Source: Alphaproteobacteria bacterium (lineage in GTDB: Bacteria; Pseudomonadota; Alphaproteobacteria; Micropepsales; Micropepsaceae). Taken from it: a stretch of 64,000 nucleotides of DNA. Location of the stretch: assembly GCA_016124635.1 (NCBI GenBank), contig WGNJ01000006.1, forward strand, positions 1 to 64,000, written 5' to 3'. Shown piece after piece: positions 19,320 through 27,712 of the stretch. Under the pieces are notes generated by a model, which did not search any database, was not told the DNA's origin, and saw only the letters and a program-made list of their open reading frames with translations. How positions within the stretch are numbered: position 1 is the first letter of the stretch; each line of letters starts with the position of its first letter. A program made the position numbers and the translations under genes.

Positions 19320-19448
19320 TTAATGTGACGAGCGCTGCAGCGTTAACTCGAAGAGCTGCGATTTTTCAGTCTGTTTTCAAAAGTATTCGCGAGCGCCTTA
19401 ACTGAAAAAAGCCCGCCGTTGTTAAACAAAACGCATCTCCTCTATTAA
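19320..19448 (+). promoter_or_regulatory. Phased TTAA motifs upstream of the Sel1 gene
   Basis: Five TTAA tetramers, mostly within GTTAA/TTAAC, start at 19320, 19343, 19398, 19422 and 19445. Neighbouring spacings of 23, 24 and 23 bp are close to two helical turns. TTAA is the half-site of CtrA, the alphaproteobacterial cell-cycle regulator, but its canonical TTAA-N7-TTAA form is not present. The region is AT-rich against a high-GC background and probably holds the promoter of the Sel1-repeat gene. Confidence 0.3.
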
Positions 19449-19536
19449 CCCGCCATTCAGCGAGAGGCCTTCAAATCTGACTCCATCATGCCGTGCACCA
19501 AGAAGAATTGCGGCATTCAAATGGAGGAGAAGCCCC

Positions 19537-19812
19537 ATGGCGGTGATCGATTTGGATACCGTCGCTGACATCGAAAGCGACGCGCGCGCGGGCAAGCCGA
19601 ATGCGTTGTACCAACTGGGCCTGTGCTATTCGACCGGGCAGGGTGTCGAGCTCGATCTGGTCAAGGCGCACAAATATTTCAATCTCGCCGCCATGAAAGG
19701 CGTGGTGGAGGCGCGGTTGTGGCGTTCGGAATTGGCGCAGCAGATGGGTGCGAACGAGATTGCCGAAGCGCAGCGCCTGGCGCGCCTGTGGCTGCAAGAG
19801 ACGGCTCACTAA
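19537..19812 (+). CDS. Short Sel1-repeat protein
   Basis: 91-residue protein with one to two Sel1-like (TPR-type) repeats: ARAGKPNALYQLGLCYSTGQ, then VELDLVKAHKYFNLAAMKG. No signal peptide and no membrane helix, so probably cytoplasmic. Such repeats bind protein partners. A good ribosome site (GGAGGAG) lies just before the ATG at 19537. Single transcription unit preceded by ~290 bp of AT-rich DNA with phased TTAA motifs. Partner unknown. Confidence 0.85.
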   Translation: MAVIDLDTVADIESDARAGKPNALYQLGLCYSTGQGVELDLVKAHKYFNLAAMKGVVEARLWRSELAQQMGANEIAEAQRLARLWLQETAH

Positions 19813-19921
19813 CGTTTTTTCTGAAGTTCTGCGCGGCGGAGCGGCAGCCTTGCCGCTCCGCCGTTCTTGCGCCTAGACTCCGGCATTCCCCGTTCAACCG
19901 AACGACGGAGATGGATTGCGC

Positions 19922-20726
19922 ATGAGCAGGCCGAAAAAGGCCGCCGAAACCGGTTGCGTACTTCGGGAGCGCAGCGACGACGGCGTGCTGACGGTTGCGA
20001 TCAACCGGCCGGAAGCGAACAACGCGATCAACAACGACACGCGCAACGGCTTGCTGGGCGCCTTCGATGAGGCAGCCAAGGACGCGAGCTTGCGCGCGGT
20101 CGTCTTGACCAGCACCGGCGAGGACGCCTTCTCGGTCGGCAATGACATCGCCGAGATCGCCGCCTATGCACCGGCGGAGGCCGAAGCGTTGGGGCAGAAA
20201 GCCCTGGCGATTTATGGCGCAATGCTGAAGCTCGAGATTCCCGTCATTGCAGCGATCAAAGGCGCGTGCCTCGGCGCCGGCTTTGAGCTCGCTCTGCACG
20301 CCGACATTCGCTTGGCGCGCGGCGATGCGCGGTTCGGCTTGCCTGGGATCAACGTGGGTCTCGTCTCGAGCGGCGCGGGGTTGGCGCGGTTGCAACGCGT
20401 CAGCGGCCTTGGCTCGGCGGCCGCGTTGGCGCTCACCGGCGGAATGGTGACGGCTGAACGCGCCTTCATGCTAGGCGTGCTGTCGAACGTCGCGTCACAA
20501 AAAAGACTTTGCGCCCGCCGTCGAGCAGCTTGCGCAACACTTCACAGCGCTATCGCCGGTCGCGGTGGCGGAGACCAAGCGGATGCTACGTGCCGCCGTT
20601 GAGGACGTCGACGCCGCGGCCGCGCTCGGGCCTAAGGCGCTTGCACGTTGCTTTGGTGAAGGCGACGCGCTTGCGCGCTTGCACATGATGCTGGGCGGGC
20701 GCGATCCGCAGGCGACGCTGCACTAG
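19922..20726 (+). pseudogene. Enoyl-CoA hydratase/isomerase family gene with a frameshift at an A6 run
   Basis: Crotonase-fold gene whose frame breaks at 20499-20504. From the ATG at 19922 the protein is clear (VLTVAINRPEANNAIN, then IAAIKGACLGAGFELALHAD) up to VLSNVASQK; after the six A's the frame becomes nonsense and ends at 20602. Reading on with one A fewer gives DFAPAVEQLAQHFTALSP and a normal C-terminus LGGRDPQATLH ending at TAG 20726, total about 267 residues, the family length. So this is either a one-base insertion in the genome, a sequencing error in a homopolymer, or slippage. Ser/Gly residues stand where the catalytic glutamates of true hydratases lie. Convergent with slt, 29 bp away. 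Confidence 0.82.
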
Positions 20727-20755
20727 CGGTTCGAACCCTGACTCTTGCTCTTGCC

Positions 20756-23116
20756 CTAGTGGTGCGCACGATGGTGGTGGCGCCTTCTGCTTTTCTTGCC
20801 TTTGCCCTTCTTGTGCTTCTTGCCTTTCGCGGCCGGCTTCTTCGGCTCGTCAGGTGGATCGTCGGCAATCGGCGTGCTCGAGACGACGGAGACGAATTGC
20901 GCCTGAGCGTCGCCGGTCGTGGTGGGCGAGGGCGGCGTCTGCTGAGAGCCCGCCGCTTCCGCTGCCGCTGCGGCCGCGATCGGTGCAACGGCGGCAGCTG
21001 CGGGCGCCGATGAGAACTGCGGTGCGACCGTGCTCACTGTCGAATAGGCGCCGCGTTTGAGATCGCTATCGAGCGCGATTTCGACGCCGCGGCCGGCGAG
21101 GATGTTGCGGTAGACTTGCGTATTCTCGAGCACACGCTGCACGTAGTTGCGCGTCTCGTTGAAGGGGATGCGCTCGATCCAGTCGACCATGTCGTCCGGC
21201 GTGGCGCGTGGATCGCCGTATTGCGAGATCCACTGACTGATGCGGCCTGCGCCGGCGTTGTAGGAGGCGACCGCGAGCACGTACGAGCCCGAGAACTTGT
21301 CCAGAAGATCGGCGACGTGCGCCATGCCCAGCTGCATGTTCGTCGTCGGCGAATAGAGATCGTTCTTACTCGAGTAAGACAGCCCATGCTGTCTCGCGAC
21401 CAGCTTCGCGGTGCCGGGCATCAATTGCATGAGCCCGCGCGCACCCGCACCCGAGTGTGCTTCCGGATCGAACTCGCTTTCTTGACGTGTCAGACCCAGG
21501 ACCAGCGCGCTCTCCGGCGCTGCGCCGTCGCCGCGGAACGGAGGCAAGCCCGTCGTGGGATAGGCAATGTCGAAGACCGGAAGGTTCTTCTGGAGACCCT
21601 TTTTCGCAACGCGTAGCGCAAGCGCCGGTTCGTTCAGTTGGCGCAGGAAATTGTTCAGAAGCGTGAACTCGTCGCGATCGTCGGCGCCTTCGGCAATCGC
21701 GATGGCAAATGAGCGGAGCAAGCCTTGCGAGCCAACGTCGGCGAGACATTGCATCGCTTGCATCAGGCTCTGGCCCATGAACGCTCGCTTCGTCGAGGGC
21801 GTCGCGCCGTGGCCTGCGGGCAGGTCGAGCTTCGCTTTAGGGTTCGCGACGACGGCCGCAAGCTGGCCGTAGTAGGTCATCGGGTAAGCGGCGGCCAAAC
21901 CGTATTGGCGCGAAGCTTCCGATGTGCGCCCCGCCTTCTGGGCGGCGCGGCCGGCCCAATAGTGGGCTCGCGCCACGCTGATCGGCGCCGATACGCCCTC
22001 GCGCAGCCGCAAGAAATGGGTGAGAGCTTGGTCGGGCTTATTCAGATAGCGTAGCGCGATCCAACCCGCGAGGAACTCGGCTTCCGCATATGCGACGCCG
22101 TCGTCTTTCGTAAGATCGTTGCCGGCGGCCAACAAATAGGCCTGCTGCGTGTCTCCGGCGTCGAGGGCGGCACGCGCCTCATAATTCCGCTCGTTCCACC
22201 AATCGGTGACGTCCGGCGGCGGTCCAGTCATGACCGCCGAAGCGCGGATGAGAAGGGGCCGGGCCTCGGCTTCGCGATCGCGCTTGCGCAGCCAACGCGC
22301 GCGATCGAAGAGCAGGCCAGGATCGTTTGCAAGCGGGCCGGAGACATGCTGATAGGCAGCGTCGGCGTCCCGTGTGTTGCGGCGCATCTTGATGCGCGCG
22401 TTCATGAGCGTGACCCACGACGGACCGACTATGTTGGTCATCGCCTGGGCTTGCGTGAATTCATCCGCCCACAACAAGCGCGAGAGGCGCGCTTCATTGT
22501 CCGCCGTTGTCAGCAAATCGCTGTGGCGCGTCGCGACATAGGCAGCGCGCTCCGGGGTGAAGTTGCCTTGCACCCATGCTTTGACGATCCAGCTCTTCGC
22601 GTTGGCCGTCTGACCTTTGCGCGAATAGGCTTCGCCGAGCTTCAGCATGCCTTCGCCGCTGGTGGGCTGGCGACCTTGAAACCAGGCGATGACATCGTCG
22701 GGCGCCATATCCAGAGGCATGGCTTCTTCGGCGCGCGCTTGCAGGCGGCTTTGGCTCGGCCAGTCGCGATGACTCGAGATGAAGGCGTTGATCTCGGCAA
22801 AGGTGGCGCCGTTGTCCTTGGTGACGAAGGCGCGCCAATCGACGAGGTCGCGCGCGGCTTGGTTCGAAATATGCGAAGCGATGTCGCGCGCGCGCGTCCA
22901 ATCCTTGCGGTCTGCGGCGTCGAAAGCCTGCGAGAGCTGGCTCAGATCACTCGACGAGAGAAACTGCGCGTGCGCACGCGTCTCGCGCGGGCCGCCCTCG
23001 TCGTCGTCGTAGATGGGAGACATTTCGGCGGCCGCATATGCGGGGCCTACTGCGGTGCTGCACAAAAGGAGCATTGCGCCGACGCGGCGCAAACGATTGC
23101 CGAATGTCGATGTCAC
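20756..23116 (-). CDS. slt: Soluble lytic murein transglycosylase
   Basis: 786-residue periplasmic transglycosylase that cleaves the MurNAc-GlcNAc bond of peptidoglycan with 1,6-anhydro product. Signal peptide residues 1-30 (cleavage near AYAAA); long alpha-helical superhelix of TPR-like units (about 50-500); C-terminal SLT domain with catalytic Glu546 in TRQESEFDP, followed by GARGLMQLMPGTA and ASYNAGAGRI. Beyond residue ~690 comes an Ala-rich linker and a tail of Lys, Arg and His ending RRRHHHRAHH, which is unusual and could hold the enzyme to acidic cell-wall polymers. Divergent from dapA. Confidence 0.96.
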   Translation of the reverse strand: MTSTFGNRLRRVGAMLLLCSTAVGPAYAAAEMSPIYDDDEGGPRETRAHAQFLSSSDLSQLSQAFDAADRKDWTRARDIASHISNQAARDLVDWRAFVTKDNGATFAEINAFISSHRDWPSQSRLQARAEEAMPLDMAPDDVIAWFQGRQPTSGEGMLKLGEAYSRKGQTANAKSWIVKAWVQGNFTPERAAYVATRHSDLLTTADNEARLSRLLWADEFTQAQAMTNIVGPSWVTLMNARIKMRRNTRDADAAYQHVSGPLANDPGLLFDRARWLRKRDREAEARPLLIRASAVMTGPPPDVTDWWNERNYEARAALDAGDTQQAYLLAAGNDLTKDDGVAYAEAEFLAGWIALRYLNKPDQALTHFLRLREGVSAPISVARAHYWAGRAAQKAGRTSEASRQYGLAAAYPMTYYGQLAAVVANPKAKLDLPAGHGATPSTKRAFMGQSLMQAMQCLADVGSQGLLRSFAIAIAEGADDRDEFTLLNNFLRQLNEPALALRVAKKGLQKNLPVFDIAYPTTGLPPFRGDGAAPESALVLGLTRQESEFDPEAHSGAGARGLMQLMPGTAKLVARQHGLSYSSKNDLYSPTTNMQLGMAHVADLLDKFSGSYVLAVASYNAGAGRISQWISQYGDPRATPDDMVDWIERIPFNETRNYVQRVLENTQVYRNILAGRGVEIALDSDLKRGAYSTVSTVAPQFSSAPAAAAVAPIAAAAAAEAAGSQQTPPSPTTTGDAQAQFVSVVSSTPIADDPPDEPKKPAAKGKKHKKGKGKKSRRRHHHRAHH

Positions 23117-23207
23117 GCGGTTCCCCCGGGTACCGTACTCAACAGGGTATCAGGCACCTTATCGATTTGACTGGTCCGCGCCAATCAAAAGTGTCGTAAA
23201 ATCAGCG

Positions 23208-23230
23208 CCTTGTTCCCCTGCGGAGCAAGG
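23208..23230 (+). promoter_or_regulatory. Hairpin in the dapA leader
   Basis: CCTTGTTCC (23208-23216) pairs with GGAGCAAGG (23222-23230), nine base pairs with one G-U and a 5 nt loop. A smaller GGCC-TAA-GGCC repeat follows at 23241. Both lie in the 40 bases before dapA. No T-run follows, so it is not a plain terminator; it resembles neither the lysine riboswitch in size nor in layout. Confidence 0.35.
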
Positions 23231-23270
23231 TCTAACTTTTGGCCTAAGGCCCCTTTAACACGATTCTACA

Positions 23271-24164
23271 ATGACCCAGAATCTTGACCGAATTCGCGGT
23301 TCGATTACCGCATTGATAACGCCGTTTCGCGATGGAAAAGTCGATCTTAAGGCTCTTGCCGAGATCGTTGAACGACAGGTTGCGGAAGGCACGTTGGGGT
23401 TGGTCCCCTGCGGTACAACGGGCGAAACGCCCACCCTGTCACATGATGAATTCTTGGCCGTCGTGGGGACGACTGTCAAAACCGCGAAGGGGCGCGTGCC
23501 TGTCATTGCCGGGACTGGCACGAACTCGACGGCGCACACGATCGAACTGACGCAAGCTGCAGAAAAACTCGGTGCCGATGCAGCGCTGGTGGTGACTCCT
23601 TATTACAACAAGCCGACGCAGGAAGGTCTCTACCTGCATTATCAGGCGGTGGCGGCGGCAACGCGGTTACCAATCCTTATCTACAATATTCCTGGTCGAG
23701 CCGCGGTGGAGATGAGTGTCGAGACCATGGCTCGCGTCGCCAAGCTTTCCAATGTCGTCGGCGTGAAGGATGCGACGGCGAATTTGGGCCGCGTGACTCA
23801 GCAGCGGCTCGCGTGCGGCGCGAACTTCATCCAGATCTCCGGTGAAGATCCGACCGCCCTCGGCTTCAACGCGCATGGCGGCGTCGGCTGCATTTCGGTG
23901 ACCTCGAACGTCGCACCACGTCTATGCTCCGATATGCAAAACGCGACGCTGAAGGGCGACTACGCGGCGGCGCGCGCGATCCAGGATCGGTTGATGCCGC
24001 TGCACGAGGCGCTGTTCTGCGAAACCAGTCCCGCACCGGTGAAGTATGCGGCGAGCTTGCTCGGACTGTGCAGCGAGGATTGCCGGTTGCCGTTGGCGCC
24101 GCTGACCGAGACGTCGAAGGCGCGCGTCCGCGCGGCCATGACGAAAGCGGGGCTGGTCAACTAG
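23271..24164 (+). CDS. dapA: 4-Hydroxy-tetrahydrodipicolinate synthase
   Basis: 297-residue class I aldolase that condenses pyruvate and aspartate semialdehyde in the lysine/diaminopimelate pathway. Schiff-base Lys166 in VGVKDATANL, Tyr138 in LIYNIPGR and Thr49-Thr50 in CGTTGE match the catalytic set, so it is a true DapA rather than a neighbouring N-acetylneuraminate lyase type. Start ATG at 23271. Diaminopimelate is a peptidoglycan building block, which is thematically linked to the divergent slt, though no shared control is visible. Confidence 0.96.
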   Translation: MTQNLDRIRGSITALITPFRDGKVDLKALAEIVERQVAEGTLGLVPCGTTGETPTLSHDEFLAVVGTTVKTAKGRVPVIAGTGTNSTAHTIELTQAAEKLGADAALVVTPYYNKPTQEGLYLHYQAVAAATRLPILIYNIPGRAAVEMSVETMARVAKLSNVVGVKDATANLGRVTQQRLACGANFIQISGEDPTALGFNAHGGVGCISVTSNVAPRLCSDMQNATLKGDYAAARAIQDRLMPLHEALFCETSPAPVKYAASLLGLCSEDCRLPLAPLTETSKARVRAAMTKAGLVN

Positions 24165-24280
24165 ATCGCACTCGCACCTCGTCCAGAGGCGCTGGCTATC
24201 CCATATTCAACAGGGGTCGAATGATGTAGACGATGCCGCCGCTTGGAAGCGGGCGGCGTCAAATCGATTGTGCTGAAGCA

Positions 24281-24757
24281 ATGGCGAAGAAAGAAAAAGA
24301 AGAGCGCTACAAGATCGCCGCGGAAAACCGCAAGGCGCGCCACAACTATTACATCGAGTCGACCGTCGAGGCCGGCGTCCAGCTTGCGGGCACGGAAGTG
24401 AAGGCGCTACGCGAGGGCCACGCGACGATCGGGGAGTCCTACGCGCACAGCAAGGACGGCGAGATCTTCCTCGTGAACGCCTATATTCCGGAATACAAGG
24501 CCGGAAATCGTTTCAATCACGAAACCAGGCGGCCGCGCAAACTACTGTTGCACAAGCGTGAGATTGCGAAGCTCAGCCAAGCGGTGGAGCGCGAAGGCAT
24601 GACGCTCGTTCCGCTCAAGCTGTACTTCAACCCGAAGGGCCGCGCGAAGATCGAGCTTGGTCTCGCGAAAGGCAAGAAGCTGCACGACAAACGCGACACC
24701 GAGAAGAAGCGCGATTGGGAGCGGGAGAAGGGGCGGCTCATGCGCATGAAGGGCTGA
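24281..24757 (+). CDS. smpB: SsrA-binding protein SmpB
   Basis: 158-residue small basic protein that carries tmRNA into stalled ribosomes. [18 protein letters not shown] at the start, [18 protein letters not shown] and the C-terminal [17 protein letters not shown] tail needed for mRNA-channel reading are all typical. The start is the ATG at 24281; in-frame upstream codons look non-coding. The tmRNA gene itself was not found in the window. Two bases separate its stop from the next start. Confidence 0.97.
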   Translation: MAKKEKEERYKIAAENRKARHNYYIESTVEAGVQLAGTEVKALREGHATIGESYAHSKDGEIFLVNAYIPEYKAGNRFNHETRRPRKLLLHKREIAKLSQAVEREGMTLVPLKLYFNPKGRAKIELGLAKGKKLHDKRDTEKKRDWEREKGRLMRMKG

Positions 24758-24759
24758 GC

Positions 24760-25422
24760 ATGGCGGAGGGCGACGACGAGGGTCGGATCAAGCAAAAGCT
24801 GATCGAGACGAAGCAGAAGTGGGCGCGCGACGGCAGGCTGCTCACAGGCATGCCGGACGAAGGGCATGTGCAGCGATTGCCGCCCGGTCAGCGCGAAGTG
24901 AAGAACTGGCCCGTGCTCGATCTGGGTCTGCAGCCGGACATCGACAAGGGCGACTGGCGGCTGGCCGTCGACGGCTTGGTCGAGCTCCCGGCGACGCTGT
25001 CCTACGAGCAGTTTCTAGCGCTGCCGCAAACAGAGACCGTTTCCGACATCCACTGCGTCACCCAGTGGAGCCGATACGACAATCATTGGAAGGGTGTCGC
25101 CGCGCGAGATCTCATTGCATTGGTGCGCCCCAAGGCCGAAGCGCAACACGTCATTTTCCATTCCTATGACGGCTACACGACAAACGTCGCGCGCGATGTG
25201 TTCGATGCCGATGATGTCATCGTCGCCTATCAATGGGAAGGCCAACCATTGACGCGCGAGCACGGAGGGCCCGTTCGCATAGTGATCCCGCGCTTCTATT
25301 TCTGGAAAAGCGCCAAGTGGGTGAAACGCATCGAATTTTCGCGCGACGACAAGCCGGGCTTCTGGGAGGTCCGCGGCTACCACAATGTGGGCGATCCTTG
25401 GAAAGAGGAGCGCTACAGCTAA
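24760..25422 (+). CDS. Sulfite-oxidase-like molybdopterin oxidoreductase
   Basis: 220-residue protein of the sulfite oxidase / YedY molybdopterin fold. The Mo-ligand cysteine is in DIHCVTQWSRYDN, and GGPVRIVIPRFYFWKSAKW matches the conserved pterin-binding end. Unlike YedY/MsrP it has no signal peptide, so it should act in the cytoplasm. It starts 2 bp after smpB at ATG 24760. Substrate unknown for this short stand-alone subfamily; there is no partner heme or membrane subunit nearby. Confidence 0.88.
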   Translation: MAEGDDEGRIKQKLIETKQKWARDGRLLTGMPDEGHVQRLPPGQREVKNWPVLDLGLQPDIDKGDWRLAVDGLVELPATLSYEQFLALPQTETVSDIHCVTQWSRYDNHWKGVAARDLIALVRPKAEAQHVIFHSYDGYTTNVARDVFDADDVIVAYQWEGQPLTREHGGPVRIVIPRFYFWKSAKWVKRIEFSRDDKPGFWEVRGYHNVGDPWKEERYS

Positions 25423-25485
25423 AGGCGCCTCGCGGCGATGTCCGTCGGGGCACCTGAATCACGGGATTAGGTGTAAGGTTGCTCG

Positions 25486-26172
25486 ATGCCGCCAGTCGTA
25501 CCCGCTCTTCTTGCGCTCAATATCGTCGTCTTCTTGATGTGGCTCTTGCTCGGCCAGAGCCAGTTCATGATCGACAATTTTTTGATCAGCTGGGACGCAC
25601 TGGCCGCCGGCCGCTATTGGACTGTGTTGACGTCCGCGTTTTCGCACATCGCCTTCCTGCACATTTTTCTGAACATGTATGTGCTCGTGATGTTCGGTTC
25701 GATCGTCGAGGCGGTCATCGGATCGGGACGGTTCTTACGCTTCTATCTGGTCGCCGCAGTGATCAGCTCGATCAGTCACGCGGCCGTATCGGCTTTTCTG
25801 CTGCACAAACCCGATCTGCCGGCGCTCGGCGCGTCCGGTGCGATCTCCGGCGTGGTTCTGGTGTTCTGCTTCTTGTTCCCTCGGGCGCGGCTACTTCTCT
25901 TCGCCATCATTCCGATGCCGGCGATCGTCGGCGCGATCCTGTTCGTAGGCATCGATGCGATCGGCCTCTATGCGCAGGCCGGGGGCGGCGGATTGCCCAT
26001 TGGTCACGGCGCGCATCTCGGCGGCGCGGCGACCGGTGCTCTCTACTATCTTTTCTTCCTTCGCGGTCAGCGGCTGCAGCATTGGGGACCGCGCGACTAT
26101 TCGGACGTTACCACCTGGCGATCCATGTTGAGGCAATACCGCCGACCCGATTGGGACGGCGATGAGCGCTGA
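25486..26172 (+). CDS. Rhomboid-family intramembrane serine protease
   Basis: 228-residue polytopic membrane protein with about six helices. The catalytic dyad is present: Ser117 in GASGAISG and His177 in GHGAHLGG. HIFLNMYVLVMFG carries the conserved HxxxN loop that stabilises the oxyanion. Cleaves membrane-anchored substrates within the lipid bilayer. The soluble C-terminus is short and basic. Substrate unknown. It faces an EamA transporter gene, with only 3 bp between the two stop codons. Confidence 0.92.
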   Translation: MPPVVPALLALNIVVFLMWLLLGQSQFMIDNFLISWDALAAGRYWTVLTSAFSHIAFLHIFLNMYVLVMFGSIVEAVIGSGRFLRFYLVAAVISSISHAAVSAFLLHKPDLPALGASGAISGVVLVFCFLFPRARLLLFAIIPMPAIVGAILFVGIDAIGLYAQAGGGGLPIGHGAHLGGAATGALYYLFFLRGQRLQHWGPRDYSDVTTWRSMLRQYRRPDWDGDER

Positions 26173-26175
26173 CCT

Positions 26176-27048
26176 CTAGGCCCTTCGCTTCGCGCGCTGC
26201 ATGAGGACGACCGTGACACCGCCGAGTGTCGCGACGGCGGCAACGACGAGACGAACGCTGAGTTGCTCCGACAAGAAGAGCACGCCGCCGAGCGCGGCGA
26301 TCGCGGGGACCGAAAGCTGCACGGTCGCGGCGCTGGTCGCGCCCAGGCCCGGGAGCGCCGCGTACCAAATGACATAGCCGAGGCCCGAGGTAATCGCACC
26401 GGACACGACGGCAAGCCAGAGGCCGCGCGTGGTGGCTTCGAGGCCGATATTCATGGACAGCAGCTCAACCACGACGATTGCGGGAACGCAAAGGACGAAG
26501 GCACCCGTCGTCGCCGCCAAGGGGTCGCGCGCGCCGCGGCCGATGAGCGAGTAGAAGCCCCAGGAAACGCCGGCGATTGCCATCGACAAAGCGGCGGCGG
26601 GATCAGGTGCGGTTACGCCGGGTGACACCAGGTAAACGAGGCCGGCGATCGCTAGGCCCAAGCCAAGCCAGGAAAGCGGCGAGAAACTTTCGCCGCTCCG
26701 CAATGCCGCCGTGAACATCGTGAGCTGCACCGCGCCAAAGAGGATGAGGGCGCCTGTACCCGTGCTCAGCGAGATGTAGGCGTAGGTGAAGAAGACGACA
26801 TAGGCGAAGAGCATCAATGCGGCGCGCCAATTTGCTCCGGCAAGAATGTTGCGGTTGCCCCTCAGCAGCATGATGGCGCTCAGCGTGAGCGCGCCCGAAA
26901 CGACGCGGATGGTCGCGAACGAAGCCGCGTCGATCGTGTGGAAGCCGAGGGCCAGGCGGCACAGAACAGAGTTGGCTGCGAAGGCGATCATCGCGATCAC
27001 TGTGAGCGTGATCGTGCGGGTGGGAATTGAGAACGTGGGTTCTGCCAT
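26176..27048 (-). CDS. EamA/DMT-family permease
   Basis: 290-residue membrane protein with ten predicted helices in two homologous EamA halves, typical of drug/metabolite exporters (RhaT, YdcZ type). I use the ATG at 27048, 4 bp after the stop of the uracil-DNA glycosylase gene; a TTG at 27081 would overlap that gene. It is the last gene of the NYN-glycosylase-EamA series. Substrate cannot be inferred. Confidence 0.88.
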   Translation of the reverse strand: MAEPTFSIPTRTITLTVIAMIAFAANSVLCRLALGFHTIDAASFATIRVVSGALTLSAIMLLRGNRNILAGANWRAALMLFAYVVFFTYAYISLSTGTGALILFGAVQLTMFTAALRSGESFSPLSWLGLGLAIAGLVYLVSPGVTAPDPAAALSMAIAGVSWGFYSLIGRGARDPLAATTGAFVLCVPAIVVVELLSMNIGLEATTRGLWLAVVSGAITSGLGYVIWYAALPGLGATSAATVQLSVPAIAALGGVLFLSEQLSVRLVVAAVATLGGVTVVLMQRAKRRA

Positions 27049-27052
27049 GTGC

Positions 27053-27712
27053 TCAGCCGAGGGTTGCTTTGACTGCTGCAAAGACCGCCTCGAACATCTC
27101 CGTCGTCAGCTTGCCGGTGTTCGTGTTGTAGCGTGAGCAGTGGAAGCTGTCGAAGAGCGTCAGGTGCGAAAGCGTATGCCTTGCGCCATGGCCGAAGGTG
27201 AAGCGATTGAGCTTTTGGTCGAACGCACGCAGCGTTGCGTCGTGCGCGATGCGGCCGAGCGCGACGACGGCTTTGAGGTGCGGCATGTTTTCGAATGTCG
27301 CCTTGAGGAAGACCCGACAGGTTTTGGCTTCTTCAGGCGTTGGCTTGTTTTCCGGGGGGACGCAGCGCACGGCGTTGGTGATGCGGCAGTCGACAAGCTC
27401 GAGGCCGTCGTCTGAGCGCGCCTCGTATTTGCCCTTGGCAAAACCGAACTTGAGAAGCGTGCCGTAGAGCAGGTCGCCGGCGTAGTCGCCGGTGAAAGGG
27501 CGACCGGTGCGGTTCGCGCCGCCAACGCCGGGCGCGAGACCGACGATCAATAGCCGCGCGTCGTTCAAACCGAACGATGGGACCGGCGCATTGAACCAGC
27601 CGGCGTGCGCTTTTCTATTTTCCGTTCGGTAATCGACGAGACGAGGGCAGAGCGAACAATCGTGCGGCGGCTCTTCGGCGGCGGCAAGCGCTGCCGCAGA
27701 TGCGGCGCGCAT
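27053..27712 (-). CDS. Uracil-DNA glycosylase, family 5 (UdgB-like)
   Basis: 219-residue Fe-S uracil-DNA glycosylase. GLAPGVGGANRTGRPFTGD is the family 5 active-site motif, where the usual catalytic Asp/Asn of other families is missing; the cysteines in CSLCPRL, RCVPPENKP and AKTCRVF fit the 4Fe-4S site. Family 5 enzymes remove uracil and other deaminated bases such as hypoxanthine, an asset at high GC or high temperature. The ATG at 27712 shares a base with the TGA of the NYN gene (TGATG), so the two are translated together. Confidence 0.9.
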   Translation of the reverse strand: MRAASAAALAAAEEPPHDCSLCPRLVDYRTENRKAHAGWFNAPVPSFGLNDARLLIVGLAPGVGGANRTGRPFTGDYAGDLLYGTLLKFGFAKGKYEARSDDGLELVDCRITNAVRCVPPENKPTPEEAKTCRVFLKATFENMPHLKAVVALGRIAHDATLRAFDQKLNRFTFGHGARHTLSHLTLFDSFHCSRYNTNTGKLTTEMFEAVFAAVKATLG

